DNA of 34,367 nt from an uncultured Collinsella sp. (GTDB lineage Bacteria; Actinomycetota; Coriobacteriia; Coriobacteriales; Coriobacteriaceae). Under the pieces are notes generated by a model, which saw only the letters and a list, made by a program, of their open reading frames with translations, was not told where the DNA came from and made no database searches. How positions within the stretch are numbered: the first letter of the stretch is position 1; each line of letters starts with the position of its first letter. This document shows, in pieces, positions 1 to 7,833 of the stretch. The stretch covers positions 1-34,367 of the forward strand of contig UQMV01000021.1 of assembly GCA_900542315.1 (NCBI GenBank). Direction: 5' to 3'. The position numbers and the translations under genes were made by a program.

Positions 1-1235
1 ACCGTAGCCAGGCCCAGCGCGAGCGCGCGCTTTCTGCCTTCCGCGACGGCACCGTCGACGTGCTGGTGGCAACCGATGTTCTCGCCCGCGGCATCGACAT
101 TAGCGACGTGCGCTACGTCGTGAACTTTGACGTGCCGGCCGAGCCAACCGACTACATCCACCGCATCGGCCGCACGGGCCGCGCCGGCGAGCTGGGCTGG
201 GCCATCACGTTTGTGACCGAGCAGGATGTCGACGAGTTTTACGAGATCGAGAAGCTCATGGACAAGACCGCCGACATCTACGAGGCCGGCGACCTGCATG
301 TGGGTCCCAATCCGCCCGCGGTTGATCCCGAGCGCGACCCTGCGGCCTTTAAGGTGAAGAAGAAGACCAAGCGCGGCAAGTCAAAGAGTAAGAAGAAGCT
401 TGAGCAGGCGCGTCGCGACGGCAAGCGCAACGGCGACGATTACGGCGATGTGGCCGGTCGTTCCAACCGCGGTCGCGACGAGCGTCGTGGCGACGGCGAG
501 CGCCCGAGCCGTCCCAAGCGCGGCGGCAAGACCCGCGTGCGCGAGGGCGTTCAGGCTCGCGTGGACGAGGCTGTTGAGAGCGTTGCTCGCGAGGTGGCTG
601 CCGAGGAGCGCGCTGGTGCTGTTGAGCAGGGCCCGCGCGGCAACCGTGCCGAGCGTCGTGCCAAGCAGTTCCAGGGCGAGGCACACCGCCGTCGTCGCGA
701 GGACGAGGACCGCGGCGGCCGTCGTCGTGTCGAGCGCGAGGACGAGGGCCGCGGTTCGCGCGGCGGCAAGCGTGGCTCGGGTGACCGTCGTCGTTCCGGT
801 CGCGATGACGAGCGCGGTGGCCGTGATGAGCGTCGCGGCGGCGAGTCCCGTGGCGAGCGCGGTGGCCGTGGCGGCGAGTCCCGTGGCGGCAAGCGCTTTG
901 ACGAGCGTGGGGGTCGCGAGGGCAACCGCGGTGGCGAGCGTCGTGAGGGTGCTCGTGGCAACGGTGGCCGCGGCGGCGCTGGCCGTTCTAACGAGTCGCG
1001 CGATCGTCGTGATCCGCGCGCCAGCCGCGATCGTCGCGATGACTGGCGCAACTACGACGACACTCGCGAGGAGCGTCGCGGCGGTTACCGTGGCGGACGT
1101 GGCGGCAACCAGGCCGGCTCCCGTGGCGGTCGCTCTGGTGGTCGCGATAATCGCGGCAGCTACGGCAACAACCGTGGCGGCAAGCGCGGTGGCAGTTCCC
1201 GTCGTCCCGGCGACGGCGGCGGCAAGCGCAAATAG
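1..1235 (+). CDS. DEAD-box ATP-dependent RNA helicase, C-terminal part (5' end outside window)
   Basis: This is the 3' end of an RNA helicase gene; the first whole codon is at base 3 and about 410 residues are visible. The second RecA-like lobe shows motif V (VATDVLARGID) and motif VI (HRIGRTGRAG), which bind ATP and RNA in DEAD-box enzymes. A basic linker follows (VKKKTKRGKSKSKKK). From about residue 150 to the stop the protein is a low-complexity tail of Arg, Gly, Asp and Glu with many RGG and GGR units, far longer than the tail of a minimal DEAD-box protein. Such tails bind RNA non-specifically and can promote condensate formation, so roles in ribosome assembly or mRNA turnover are likely. 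Which named helicase it is (DeaD/CsdA, RhlE or another) cannot be told without the N-terminus. A terminator follows closely. Confidence 0.93.
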   Translation, partial: RSQAQRERALSAFRDGTVDVLVATDVLARGIDISDVRYVVNFDVPAEPTDYIHRIGRTGRAGELGWAITFVTEQDVDEFYEIEKLMDKTADIYEAGDLHVGPNPPAVDPERDPAAFKVKKKTKRGKSKSKKKLEQARRDGKRNGDDYGDVAGRSNRGRDERRGDGERPSRPKRGGKTRVREGVQARVDEAVESVAREVAAEERAGAVEQGPRGNRAERRAKQFQGEAHRRRREDEDRGGRRRVEREDEGRGSRGGKRGSGDRRRSGRDDERGGRDERRGGESRGERGGRGGESRGGKRFDERGGREGNRGGERREGARGNGGRGGAGRSNESRDRRDPRASRDRRDDWRNYDDTREERRGGYRGGRGGNQAGSRGGRSGGRDNRGSYGNNRGGKRGGSSRRPGDGGGKRK

Positions 1236-1267
1236 CATACGCATCGCCCACTAGAGCGAGGCGAGTA

Positions 1268-1301
1268 GGGGCCCGAGCACACAACGCTCGGGGCCCTTTT
1301 T
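1268..1301 (+). terminator. Rho-independent terminator of the DEAD-box helicase gene
   Basis: A perfect 7-bp stem (CCCGAGC at 1272-1278 with GCTCGGG at 1286-1292) is extended by three more G-C pairs after one G/G mismatch. Five T residues follow at 1297-1301. It lies 32 bases after the helicase stop codon. Confidence 0.88.
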
Positions 1302-1558
1302 GTTTGCCGTGTGTACCAAAACAAGGAGTGTCCCCGGGTGTCGGCAGATAGGGAACGTCCCTAAGTGCTGCCTTTCTGGATAATGCGTTTTATCAAATAT
1401 GGCGTTCATCTGCGGTAAAGGCGTTTATCACCGTTGAGAGGCGGCTTTGATACCGCCTGCCGAACTGTGTTGAGACCAAACACATTTTTAGGTCAGTGTT
1501 GTGCGTGTAGCAATTTCGCCCGGCCTCGCCTCCGGGCTGCCATGTGAGAGGGGATCTT
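1302..1558 (+). promoter_or_regulatory. Leader and presumed promoter region of the hydrogenase operon
   Basis: No gene is visible here. The stretch must hold the promoter of the operon that begins at 1559, but no convincing -35/-10 pair stands out. It contains three small dyads. The first is at 1343-1372 and is listed separately. The second is AGGCGG (1439-1444) with CCGCCT (1453-1458). The third is TGTGTT (1466-1471) with AACACA (1479-1484) followed by five T residues, which looks like a weak terminator or attenuator. A sequence GAGAGGGG at about 1546-1553 is the ribosome binding site that favours the ATG at 1559. Confidence 0.4.
1343..1372. repeat. Imperfect palindrome with TAGGGA/TCCCTA core
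   Basis: TAGGGA (1349-1354) and TCCCTA (1358-1363) are separated by ACG. They are enclosed by GGCAG (1343-1347) and CTGCC (1368-1372). The ATAGGGAC arm of the large hairpin at 16040-16108 is similar, so this may be a decayed member of the same intergenic group. A function as an operator is also possible. Confidence 0.35.
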
Positions 1559-3391
1559 ATGGCTCGACTGCATGTAATGGAACGCAGCCACGCTCAGGCC
1601 GTCATGGACGACCTGCACGATGCGCTCGGACGTCGTCTGGCGGTGAGCTCGCTCGCCCCGTGCCCCGTTGAGTTTACGGCAGCGCTCGTCAACCTGTGCT
1701 CCACCCAGAGCTGCGGCAAGTGTACGCCCTGCCGCGTGGGCCTGAGCGCGCTGAGCGACCTGCTCTCCGATGTGCTCGAAGGGCGCGCCGATGAGTCTAC
1801 GCTCAACCTGATTGAGCGTACGGCCCGCACCATCTACCTTTCGAGCGACTGCGCCATCGGCTACGAAGCTGGCGCCATGGCACTCACGGCCATTCGCGGC
1901 TTCCGCGACGATTTTGAGCATCACATTCGCGAGCACTCCTGCGGCTTTGATCGTGAGGCCCGCGTCCCGTGCGTCTCGGGCTGCCCGGCGCACGTCGACA
2001 TTCCCGGGTACATTTCGCTCGTCGAGGCCGGCCGTTATGCCGACGCCGTCAAGGTCATCCGCAAGAACAATCCGCTGCCGCTCGTCTGCGGCCTGGTGTG
2101 CGAGCATCCCTGCGAGATGCACTGTCGCCGTGGCATGGTCGATGACCCCATGAACATCCTCGCCCTCAAGCGTTTTGCCGTTGAGCACAGTGACCTCAAC
2201 GATTACAAGCCCAGCGTGGCCGACAACACCGGCAAGCGCATCGCCGTGATTGGCGGCGGTCCGGCCGGCCTTTCCTGCGCCTACTACCTGGCCGTGATGG
2301 GCCATAAGGTGACGATCTTTGAACAGCGTCATCACCTGGGTGGCATGCTGCGCTATGGCATTCCCAGCTACCGTCTGCCGCGCGAGCGCCTGCAGGCCGA
2401 GATCGACTGGATCTTGAGCGCCGGCATCGACGTGGAACTCGACCACTCCGTCAATGGCGAGGAGCTTGCCCGCCTGCGCGACGAGTTCGATGCCGTTTAT
2501 CTGGCCATTGGCGCCCACAGCGATAAGAAGCTCGGCCTTCCGGGCGAAGCGGCGCTCGGCGTGGAGTCGGCCGTCAAGATGCTGCGCGCCATCGGCGACG
2601 ACGAGCTGCCCGACCTGAGCGGCCAGCGCGTGTGCGTCATCGGCGGCGGCAACGTGGCCATGGACGTGGCGCGCTCTGCCGTGCGCTGCGGTGCCGAAAA
2701 GGTGAGCATCGTCTACCGCCGTCGCATCTGCGACATGACGGCCCAGGATGCCGAGATTGCCGGCGCCCAGGCCGAGGGCTGCGAGGTTCTTGAGCTCACC
2801 GCACCGCTCGCTATCGAGACGGGCGAGGAAGGTCGCGTGAGTGGCCTGCGCGTACAACCGCAGATTATCGGCGAGCCCCGTCGTGGGCGTCCGGCCCCGC
2901 GTGCCGCCGCCACGCCCGAGCGCGTCATTCCCTGCGAGCGCGTGTTTGTGGCCATTGGCCAGGACATCGACTCCAAGCCGTTTGAGGACATGGGTATCGC
3001 CTGCAAGTGGGGTCGCGTCGTCACCGATTCGGACGGCGCCGTGCCCAACTTCGATGCCCTCTTTAGCGGCGGCGACTGCCAGACCGGCCCCGCCACGGTC
3101 ATCCGGGCCATCAACGCTGGCCGCGTGGCTTCGGCAAATATCGACCGCTACCTGGGCTTTGACCACAAGATCAAGCTCGACGTTGAGCTGCCGACCGTGC
3201 AGTTTAAGGGTAAGCACGAGTGCGGCCGCTGCGAGCTGGGCGAGCGCGAGGCCGGCGAGCGCATCCACGATTGGAATCTGGTCGAGCAGGGCCTTACCGA
3301 GGAGGAGGCACGCCAGGAGGCAAGCCGCTGCCTGCGTTGCGACCACTTTGGCTTTGGCGCGTTCCGCGGAGGGAGGAACCTGGAATGGTAG
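1559..3391 (+). CDS. NuoF-like/GltD-like FAD- and NAD(P)-binding iron-sulfur oxidoreductase, hydrogenase partner
   Basis: This 610-residue flavoprotein probably passes electrons between NAD(P)H and the adjacent [FeFe] hydrogenase. The first 100 residues match the 4Fe-4S end of NuoF (SCGKCTPCR with C52, C55, C58, then C98). Next comes a GltD-type module: Cys-rich N-terminal iron-sulfur segments (VPCVSGCPAHVDIPGY; CGLVCEHPCEMHC), an FAD Rossmann motif (IAVIGGGPAGLSCAYY) and an NAD(P) Rossmann motif (VCVIGGGNVAMDVARS). The C-terminus carries two more CxxC pairs (CGRC, CLRC). There is no FMN domain of NuoF type. ATG 1559 is preferred over GTG 1544 because GAGAGGGG lies just before it. The stop overlaps the start of the hydrogenase gene by seven bases, so translation is coupled. 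This pairing fits the glutamate-synthase-linked hydrogenase type (HydDB group A2, from memory). Cofactor preference cannot be read from the sequence. Confidence 0.88.
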   Translation: MARLHVMERSHAQAVMDDLHDALGRRLAVSSLAPCPVEFTAALVNLCSTQSCGKCTPCRVGLSALSDLLSDVLEGRADESTLNLIERTARTIYLSSDCAIGYEAGAMALTAIRGFRDDFEHHIREHSCGFDREARVPCVSGCPAHVDIPGYISLVEAGRYADAVKVIRKNNPLPLVCGLVCEHPCEMHCRRGMVDDPMNILALKRFAVEHSDLNDYKPSVADNTGKRIAVIGGGPAGLSCAYYLAVMGHKVTIFEQRHHLGGMLRYGIPSYRLPRERLQAEIDWILSAGIDVELDHSVNGEELARLRDEFDAVYLAIGAHSDKKLGLPGEAALGVESAVKMLRAIGDDELPDLSGQRVCVIGGGNVAMDVARSAVRCGAEKVSIVYRRRICDMTAQDAEIAGAQAEGCEVLELTAPLAIETGEEGRVSGLRVQPQIIGEPRRGRPAPRAAATPERVIPCERVFVAIGQDIDSKPFEDMGIACKWGRVVTDSDGAVPNFDALFSGGDCQTGPATVIRAINAGRVASANIDRYLGFDHKIKLDVELPTVQFKGKHECGRCELGEREAGERIHDWNLVEQGLTEEEARQEASRCLRCDHFGFGAFRGGRNLEW

Positions 3392-5196
3392 AGCCCAACA
3401 AAACCACTGTCAGCGACAACACCGAAAGCGGAGCACTCAACATGGTCAAGCTCACTATCGATAATTGCGAGGTCGTGGTGCCCGAGCACACCACGATCCT
3501 GGACGCGGCCAAGTCCGTTGGCATCCAGATTCCCACCCTGTGCTACCTGCGCGATCTAAACGAGATCGGCGGTTGCCGCGTGTGCGTGGTCGAGGTTGAG
3601 GACTGCGACCAGCTGGTTGCCGCCTGCAACAACTACGTGCTCGACGGCATGGTGGTCCACACCAACAGCCCCAAGGCCCGCGAGGCGCGTCGCACCAACG
3701 TGCAGCTACTGCTATCCCAACACGACTCGCGCTGCACGAGCTGCGTGCGCAGTGGTAACTGCAACCTGCAGACCATCGCCAACGACCTGGGCATCTTCTA
3801 TCTGCCGTACGAGCAGCACCTGGCGCGTGAGGGCTGGGACTTCGATTTCCCCATCATCCGCGATAACGACAAGTGCATCAAATGCATGCGCTGCATCAAG
3901 GTGTGCGAGAGCGCGCAGGGCTTAGGGATTTGGGATCTGACCAACCGCGCCACGCATACCGCCGTGGGCACCCGCGGGCGTGCGCCGATCGGCAAGACCG
4001 ATTGCGTCGCGTGCGGTCAGTGCATTACGCATTGCCCGACGGGCGCCCTGCGCGAGCGTGACGATACTGAGACCGTGTTCGATGCTCTCGCCGATCCCGA
4101 CAAGATCGTGCTGGTGCAGATTGCGCCGGCCGTGCGTAGCGCCTGGGGCGAGGAGCTCGGCATTCCGCGCGAGGAGGCTACCGTCGAGCGCCTGGCTTGC
4201 GCGCTGCGCCGCGTGGGCTTTGAGTACGTGTTCGACACCGACTTCTCGGCCGATCTCACCATTATGGAGGAGGGTTCCGAGCTGCTCGAGCGCCTGAGCA
4301 AGACCGCCAAGGGCGAGGGCGACAGCCACGGCTGGCCCATGTTCACGAGCTGCTGCCCGGGCTGGGTGCGCTTTGTGAAGGCACGCTATCCGGAGTTTGT
4401 CGACAGCCTGTCCACGTCCAAGTCGCCGCAGCAGATGTTCGGCGCTATCGCCAAGACATATTACGCCGAGGTGCTGGGCGTGGAGCCCGAGCGTCTGTTT
4501 GTGGTGTCCGTGATGCCGTGCACGGCCAAGAAGGCCGAGTGCGCGCTGCCGAGCATGGTGGGCGAGAGCGGTGCGCCCGACGTTGACGTTGCGCTGACGG
4601 TGCGCGAGATGGTGCGCATGATCCGCGCGAACCACGTGAGCGTGGATACGCTGGTTGAGGAGCCGCTCGATACGCCGCTGGGCTTTGGCACGGGCGCGGG
4701 TGTGATCTTTGGCGCCACGGGCGGCGTGATGGAGGCCGCCGTGCGCTCGGCCTATTACCTGGTGACGGGCAAGAACCCCGACGCCGACTTCTTTACCGAT
4801 GTGCGCGGCCTGGACGGCTGGAAGGAAGCCGTGGCCGATATCGATGGCACCAAGGTGCGCGTCGCCGTGGCACACGGGCTGGGCAATGCTGCCCGTCTGC
4901 TCGACGCGATTCGCGACGGCCGCGTGAGCTATGACTTCGTCGAGGTTATGGCATGCCCGGGCGGCTGCGTCGGTGGCGGCGGTCAGCCCATCCACGACGG
5001 CTGCGAGCTGGCAGCCGAGCGTGGCCAGGTGCTCTGGGGCCTGGATGCCGCTGCGGACATTCGCTTCTCGCACGAGAATCCCGATGTCCAGGCGTGCTAC
5101 CGCGAGTTCTTGGGTGAGCCGCTCTCGCCGCTGGCCGAGGAGCTGCTGCATACCGACCATCACGCATGGGCGATGCCTAACGAGGGGGCGTGCTAG
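3385..5196 (+). CDS. hydA: [FeFe] hydrogenase catalytic subunit
   Basis: This 603-residue enzyme makes or oxidises H2 at an H-cluster. In order it has a 2Fe-2S ferredoxin domain (C53, C64, C67, C81), a His/Cys 4Fe-4S segment (SQHDSRCTSCVRSGNC), two 4Fe-4S motifs (CIKCMRCIKVC and CVACGQCITHC), and the H-cluster domain. The three signatures are TSCCPGW (proton-relay C323, ligand C324), MPCTAKKAEC (C379) and MACPGGCVGGGGQP (C524, C528). Their spacing is close to that of clostridial CpI, so the enzyme looks fully catalytic. The C-terminus has a small-subunit-like segment. ATG 3385 follows a strong GGGAGG site; ATG 3442, just before the ferredoxin domain, is an alternative. No HydE, HydF or HydG maturase gene is in the window. 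The gene lies between its likely redox partner and an ABC import system. Confidence 0.96.
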   Translation: MVEPNKTTVSDNTESGALNMVKLTIDNCEVVVPEHTTILDAAKSVGIQIPTLCYLRDLNEIGGCRVCVVEVEDCDQLVAACNNYVLDGMVVHTNSPKAREARRTNVQLLLSQHDSRCTSCVRSGNCNLQTIANDLGIFYLPYEQHLAREGWDFDFPIIRDNDKCIKCMRCIKVCESAQGLGIWDLTNRATHTAVGTRGRAPIGKTDCVACGQCITHCPTGALRERDDTETVFDALADPDKIVLVQIAPAVRSAWGEELGIPREEATVERLACALRRVGFEYVFDTDFSADLTIMEEGSELLERLSKTAKGEGDSHGWPMFTSCCPGWVRFVKARYPEFVDSLSTSKSPQQMFGAIAKTYYAEVLGVEPERLFVVSVMPCTAKKAECALPSMVGESGAPDVDVALTVREMVRMIRANHVSVDTLVEEPLDTPLGFGTGAGVIFGATGGVMEAAVRSAYYLVTGKNPDADFFTDVRGLDGWKEAVADIDGTKVRVAVAHGLGNAARLLDAIRDGRVSYDFVEVMACPGGCVGGGGQPIHDGCELAAERGQVLWGLDAAADIRFSHENPDVQACYREFLGEPLSPLAEELLHTDHHAWAMPNEGAC

Positions 5197-5198
5197 CG

Positions 5199-6239
5199 AT
5201 GTGCGCGTTTAATGTTGAGATGTCGCGCCGGGGGTTTGCCTCGGCGCTCGCCGCGGGCGCGCTGTCGCTTGCGCTCGCGGGCTGTGGCGGCGGGGCTGCC
5301 GCGGGCTCGGCTGCCACGGACGGCGCCGGTGCTGCTGCCGAGCCGGTCGAGGTGCACGTCGCCTCGCTCAAGGGGCCGACCTCGATTGGTCTGGTGCAGT
5401 TTATGGACCGGGCGGCCGATGGCGAGACAGACAATGAGTTCGACTTTGCGATGAATACTGCCGCCGATGAGATTGTGCCCAAGGTTATTCAGGGCGATAT
5501 CGACATTGCCCTGGTGCCCGCCAACGTGGCGAGCGTGCTCTACAACAAGACCGAGGGCGCGGTGCAGGTCATCGACATCAACACGCTGGGTGTGCTGAAC
5601 GTTGTGACGGGCGACGCGAATGTGGCCTCGTTTGGCGATCTGGCGGGTCGCACCGTCTACATGACGGGCAAGGGCACCACGCCAGAGTACGTCATGAACT
5701 TCCTGCTGGAGCGCGCGGGCCTGACCGGCCAGGTGACGCTCGAGTTTAAGAGCGAGCCCACCGAGGTGCTGTCGGCCCTGCTTGCCGATCCGTCTGCCGT
5801 GGGCGTGCTGCCGGAGCCGTTCAAGACCGCTGCCATCGCCAAGAGCGAAGGCAAGCTGTCAGCGCCGGTAAGTCTGACCGATGTGTGGGACGAGCTGGCG
5901 GGTGACACGGGTTCGCGCCTGCTGACGGGCGTGACCGTGGTGCGCCGCGCGTTTGCCGAGGAACATCCCGAGGCTGTGGCGGAGTTCTTGAGCTGCCATG
6001 CGGCGAGCGTTAAGGCCGTCAATGCGGCGCCGGCAGACTGGGCGCAGGCCGTGGTCGATGCCGGCATCGTGGACAACGCCAAGATCGCCGAGAAGGCGAT
6101 TCCCGGGTGCATGCTTGTGTGCCAGACGGGCAAGGATATGAAGGCGGCACTTAGTGGGTATCTGCAGGTGTTGTCCGACGCGGACGCGAGCGCCGTGGGT
6201 GGTAAACTTCCGGCTGACGATTTCTACTACATGGAGTAG
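5199..6239 (+). CDS. ABC transporter substrate-binding lipoprotein, NMT1/NitT-TauT-like
   Basis: This 346-residue protein is a lipid-anchored solute receptor. A twin-arginine-like start (MSRRGF) and a hydrophobic stretch lead to the lipobox LALAGC, then a Gly/Ala/Ser linker and a periplasmic-binding-protein fold of type II. Phrases such as GDIDIALVPANVASVLYN, DLAGRTVYMTGKGTTPEY and the end LPADDFYY place it near the NMT1/SsuA/TauA group, whose known ligands include thiamine precursors, sulfonates and nitrate. The ligand here is unknown. ATG 5199 has a GAGGGGG site about ten bases before it. GTG 5190 overlaps the hydrogenase stop, and ATG 5220 would give the shortest signal peptide. Three bases after the hydrogenase stop and four before the next start, it is clearly in the same operon. 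Confidence 0.85.
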   Translation: MCAFNVEMSRRGFASALAAGALSLALAGCGGGAAAGSAATDGAGAAAEPVEVHVASLKGPTSIGLVQFMDRAADGETDNEFDFAMNTAADEIVPKVIQGDIDIALVPANVASVLYNKTEGAVQVIDINTLGVLNVVTGDANVASFGDLAGRTVYMTGKGTTPEYVMNFLLERAGLTGQVTLEFKSEPTEVLSALLADPSAVGVLPEPFKTAAIAKSEGKLSAPVSLTDVWDELAGDTGSRLLTGVTVVRRAFAEEHPEAVAEFLSCHAASVKAVNAAPADWAQAVVDAGIVDNAKIAEKAIPGCMLVCQTGKDMKAALSGYLQVLSDADASAVGGKLPADDFYYME

Positions 6240-6242
6240 CCC

Positions 6243-7619
6243 GTGCGTGCGTTTGCTCGACAAATGACAGAGCGTATGAAGGCGGTGGCGGCAGCAGGTG
6301 CCGTCGCCGCCTTTTGGCTTGCCGTGTGGGTCTTCGCGGCGGCGCTGGTGGCGCAGCCGCTGATCTTGCCGGGGCCGGGTGCTGTTGCCTTGGCGCTGCT
6401 GCGCCTGGTGTGCGATGGCGGCACCTGGGCGATTTTGGCGGGCTCGGGCGCGCGAATACTGGGCGGGCTGGCGCTTGCCGCGGTGTGTGGTGGCATGCTG
6501 GCGGGAGTCTCAGTGCGGTCGCGGGCGTTTGCGCACCTGGTGGCTCCGGCGCTGTCATTTGTAAAGGCGACGCCGGTCGCCTGCGTGGTGGTCCTGCTGC
6601 TTATTTGGTTGGGGTCGGCACGTGTGAGCATCGCGGCGGTCTTTTTGATGGCGCTGCCGGGCGTGTATTTTTCGCTGGCCGAGGGGCTGGCTCAGGTGAA
6701 TAAAACGCTGGAGCAGATGTTCCGTCTGCATGGCGTGCGCGGCTGGCGCCTGTTTTGCGCCCACACCTGGCGCGAGGTGCTGCCGTTTGTGCTTTCGTGT
6801 GCCCGTGCCGTGATCGGCATGAGCTGGAAGGCCGGCGTGGCAGCCGAGCTGATCGGCATGGCGGTGGGCACCGTGGGTGAGCGTATCTATCAGGCAAAGC
6901 TTTTGATTGAGACGGCTGATTTGCTGGCGTGGACCGTGCTGGTCGTTGCCGCCTCGTGGGCTTGTGAGCGCGTGCTGGTGTGGCTGCTGCGGGTTTCGGG
7001 ACCCGTGGCGTGGCGCGCGGCCGTGCGGGCGCACGGGCATGGACTGCGCGGGCGTGCGGGGGCTGCGAGCGATGGCGCTGCAGCGGAGCTTGCGCTTGCC
7101 GTGGGCGATCGTGCGCCCTGGGCGCCGGCGCTGGATGGTCTGGCACTCAACGTGCCCGCGGGTGGGCGTATCTGTGTGATGGGCGCTTCGGGCATGGGCA
7201 AGTCGACGCTGCTTTCGTTGGCAGCGGGGGAGTGCGCGCCGTGCTCGATGGTGTTTCAGGATGTACGTCTGGTAGAGGGCGCCTCGGCTTTGGATAACGT
7301 GCTGGTGTGTGCCGATGCGCGCGTGGGTGCGTCGAGCGCTGCGGCCTTGCTGCGCCGGTTGGTGCCGGGAATCGACGTGCATTCGCGCGTGGCCGAGCTT
7401 TCGGGCGGGCAGCGCCGCCGTGTCGAGATTGCCCGCGCCCTGCTGTGCCCGGGCGGCGCGGTGATTCTTGACGAGCCCTTTACCGGCCTGGATGCCGCCG
7501 CGCGCGATGCGACGACCAAGGTCGTGCTCGACCTGCTCGACGGCCGCACGCTCTTGCTCGCCACACATGACGTCTCCGACGCTCAGGCCCTCGATATCTC
7601 GGATATCACCACGCTCTAA
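6243..7619 (+). CDS. ABC transporter permease fused to a compact ATP-binding domain
   Basis: This 458-residue protein joins two transporter parts that are normally separate. Residues 1 to about 255 are a SsuC/TauC-type permease with several membrane helices and an EAA-like loop (GVRGWRLFCAHTWREVLPF). Residues from about 275 are an ABC ATPase with Walker A (GASGMGKST), Q-loop (VFQD), signature (LSGGQRRRVEIARAL), Walker B (AVILDEPFTGLD) and switch His (LLLATHD). Only about 17 residues separate Walker A from the Q-loop glutamine, against roughly 35 in SsuB-like enzymes, so the antiparallel beta subdomain is nearly gone. All catalytic motifs remain, so it is probably active. GTG 6243 is chosen because GGAG lies six bases before it; ATG 6264 is an alternative. 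It works with the preceding lipoprotein; its substrate is unknown. Confidence 0.87.
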   Translation: MRAFARQMTERMKAVAAAGAVAAFWLAVWVFAAALVAQPLILPGPGAVALALLRLVCDGGTWAILAGSGARILGGLALAAVCGGMLAGVSVRSRAFAHLVAPALSFVKATPVACVVVLLLIWLGSARVSIAAVFLMALPGVYFSLAEGLAQVNKTLEQMFRLHGVRGWRLFCAHTWREVLPFVLSCARAVIGMSWKAGVAAELIGMAVGTVGERIYQAKLLIETADLLAWTVLVVAASWACERVLVWLLRVSGPVAWRAAVRAHGHGLRGRAGAASDGAAAELALAVGDRAPWAPALDGLALNVPAGGRICVMGASGMGKSTLLSLAAGECAPCSMVFQDVRLVEGASALDNVLVCADARVGASSAAALLRRLVPGIDVHSRVAELSGGQRRRVEIARALLCPGGAVILDEPFTGLDAAARDATTKVVLDLLDGRTLLLATHDVSDAQALDISDITTL

Positions 7620-7639
7620 ATTCTAACTCAGCAACAAAA

Positions 7640-7670
7640 TGATTCGTTTTCCTCCGTCCCCATGGGATCG
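7640..7670. repeat. GGGACGG-family palindromic repeat, copy 1
   Basis: A 31-base element reading TGATTCG, then TTTTCCTCCGTCCCCATGG, then GATCG. On the other strand the core is GGGGACGGAGGA. It begins 20 bases after the ABC fusion stop. It differs at only two positions from the copy at 8036-8066 and is in the same orientation; its arms have partly lost complementarity. Confidence 0.8.
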
Positions 7671-7675
7671 GGTGT

Positions 7676-7720
7676 GGTATTCTATCTGCGGGGTAATACC
7701 TAGGAATACCAAGTAATACA
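7676..7720 (+). promoter_or_regulatory. Iteron-like operator upstream of the antitoxin gene
   Basis: Three near-identical heptamers (TAATACC 7694-7700, GAATACC 7704-7710, TAATACA 7714-7720) are spaced exactly ten bases apart, one helical turn. An inverted partner GGTATT lies at 7676-7681. This fits cooperative binding by a ribbon-helix-helix protein, the fold expected of the antitoxin encoded downstream, so autoregulation is likely. Confidence 0.5.
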
Positions 7721-7740
7721 ACGCCGCAGAAACAAACTCC

Positions 7741-7799
7741 AGATGCGGGCCAATCGGGTTGCCTTCACAGCCCGTCGCCCAGCCGCGTGGCCCGCATCT
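7741..7799 (+). ncRNA. Structured 5' leader (long hairpin) before the antitoxin gene
   Basis: AGATGCGGGCCA (7741-7752) and TGGCCCGCATCT (7788-7799) form a perfect 12-bp stem. The 35-base loop can form a second stem (CGGGTT with AGCCCG, one G-U pair). No T-run follows, so it is not an ordinary terminator. It lies 34 bases before the antitoxin ATG and would be in the 5' untranslated RNA. No known riboswitch class is recognised. Confidence 0.4.
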
Positions 7800-7833
7800 A
7801 TCCGCACTACCGTCGTTTCAAAAAGGAAGCGCC

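Noticed and set aside
381..1244. A 287-codon open frame on the minus strand opposite the helicase tail
   Set aside because: It is an Ala/Thr/Val-rich shadow of the Arg/Gly repeats; it has no ribosome binding site and no recognisable domain.
1493..3346. A 617-codon minus-strand frame
   Set aside because: It mirrors the codon pattern of the flavoprotein on the plus strand, which has clear motifs. The antisense product resembles nothing.
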